Shown piece by piece: positions 63,372 to 64,000 of a stretch of DNA of 64,000 nt. This DNA is from JAHEFT01 sp963700705 (GTDB lineage: Bacteria; Pseudomonadota; Gammaproteobacteria; Xanthomonadales; SZUA-36), in NCBI GenBank assembly GCA_963700705.1, contig CAVOYQ010000010.1:248001-312000 (forward strand), in the 5' to 3' direction. The number at the start of each line of letters is the position of its first letter. Positions within the stretch are counted from its first letter, which is position 1. A model generated the notes under the pieces. The model was not told the DNA's origin. It saw only the letters and a program-made list of their open reading frames with translations, and did no database searches. Both the position numbers and the translations under genes were made by a program.

Positions 63372-64000
63372 GTGACACCGTTGCTGAAAAATCTTTTCCT
63401 GTTGTGCGTGAGCGTGACATCGCTGCTGCTTATGGCTGGCTGTGACAACCAGCCGGAAAACGGGGAACCAGCGCACCCGGTAAACGTGTACCGCCACGCC
63501 ATGGATGGCGCGCCCAGCAACCTTGATCCGGCGCACGCCTCGAATATCTACGCGAACTTTCTGGCCGTTAACCTCTACGACACGCTCTATCGATACAAGT
63601 ATCTCGCCCGCCCTTACGAACTGGAGCCCAACCTGGCGGAGGAGCTTCCACAGGTATCCGCCGACGGGTTGATCTACACCATCCGTCTGAAGTCCGGGGT
63701 TCACTTCATCGATGACCCGGCATTCCCCGATGGCAAAGGCCGTGAAGTCACGGCTGGAGACTTTGTCTATTCGATAAAGCGGCAATTCGATCCGGCTACC
63801 CGCGCACAGGGCGCGTGGCTCTGGCAGGGACGGATCGTAGGCCTGGACGAGTGGAAAGAGGCCGGTTCCGATTACAGCCAGGAGGTTGCCGGCCTGAAGG
63901 CGCTGGATGATCTCACCCTGCAAATTCAGCTGGTCTCCCCTTTTCCACAGTTGACGCACACGCTGACCCAGGGTTATTCCGCGATCGTGCCGGTGGATGC
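63372..64000 (+). CDS. Oligopeptide-type ABC transporter substrate-binding lipoprotein, 5' part
   Basis: An open frame from the GTG at 63372 to the window end (at least 209 residues). The lipoprotein signal LLLMAGCDNQ is followed by a family 5 solute-binding protein start: DGAPSNLDPAHASNIYANFLAVNLYDTLYRY, LEPNLAEELPQVSADGLIYTIRLKSGVHF and VTAGDFVYSIKRQFDP (within 63499-63790). Family members bind peptides, nickel or opines for import. It lies 23 bases after mlaA, and the rest is beyond the window. An ATG start was not found; GTG gives a proper signal sequence. Confidence 0.85.
   Translation, partial: MTPLLKNLFLLCVSVTSLLLMAGCDNQPENGEPAHPVNVYRHAMDGAPSNLDPAHASNIYANFLAVNLYDTLYRYKYLARPYELEPNLAEELPQVSADGLIYTIRLKSGVHFIDDPAFPDGKGREVTAGDFVYSIKRQFDPATRAQGAWLWQGRIVGLDEWKEAGSDYSQEVAGLKALDDLTLQIQLVSPFPQLTHTLTQGYSAIVPVD

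Overview
This is a GC-rich window from a Gram-negative bacterium, most likely a marine or sediment gammaproteobacterium. The evidence is a complete mlaFEDCBA outer-membrane lipid-transport operon, an E. coli-type frdABCD, sigma-54/NtrC regulation, TonB receptors, many lipoproteins and REP-like repeats. About 50 CxxCH haem-binding motifs lie between 29 and 48 kb. The mix of secreted peptidases, amidohydrolases and multihaem cytochromes recalls Woeseiaceae-like lineages, but that placement is inference.

Layout. 1-14 kb holds the 3' part of a TonB-dependent receptor, a 13E12/DUF222-type HNH protein carrying three copies of a palindrome, several NHL-propeller and other secreted proteins sharing an unnamed C-terminal domain, a TolB-like/TPR membrane protein, an alpha/beta hydrolase, an N-acyl-amino-acid deacylase-like amidohydrolase, a GFA-family protein and a GNAT acetyltransferase. 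14-27 kb is a catabolic and proteolytic island: an amidohydrolase lipoprotein, a zinc alcohol dehydrogenase, two S9 peptidases, an M28 peptidase and a tricorn-like protease. 27-48 kb is the cytochrome region: an octahaem protein, two four-domain tetrahaem proteins, a cytochrome c-cytochrome b fusion, a trihaem protein, a nonahaem c plus cytochrome b pair behind a near-perfect sigma-54 promoter, and a convergent operon with protoporphyrinogen oxidase, a sensor kinase with c-haem motifs in its periplasmic domain, and an NtrC-type regulator.

The most striking unit is 45849-53587. It is one tightly packed plus-strand operon of a monohaem lipoprotein, a decahaem MtrA/DmsE-type cytochrome, an MtrB/PioB-type outer-membrane porin, fumarate reductase FrdABCD, and a protein I recognise as RquA, the enzyme that makes rhodoquinone from ubiquinone. 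A candidate FNR-type site with class II spacing precedes it. Together the genes suggest anaerobic electron flow between the cell exterior, a rhodoquinone pool and fumarate. The flow direction cannot be read from sequence.

53-64 kb holds an APC permease, an NhaD antiporter, a chimeric remnant joining a PPIase-like N-terminus to a HupE/UreJ-like C-terminus, an MltF-like lytic transglycosylase, a ~580-nt structured non-coding RNA candidate with its own promoter and terminator, the mla operon, and the start of an oligopeptide-binding lipoprotein.

Caution: roughly two dozen apparent frameshifts break otherwise well-conserved genes. Many are probably assembly or sequencing indels, so coordinates of frameshifted genes span the whole reconstructed gene.
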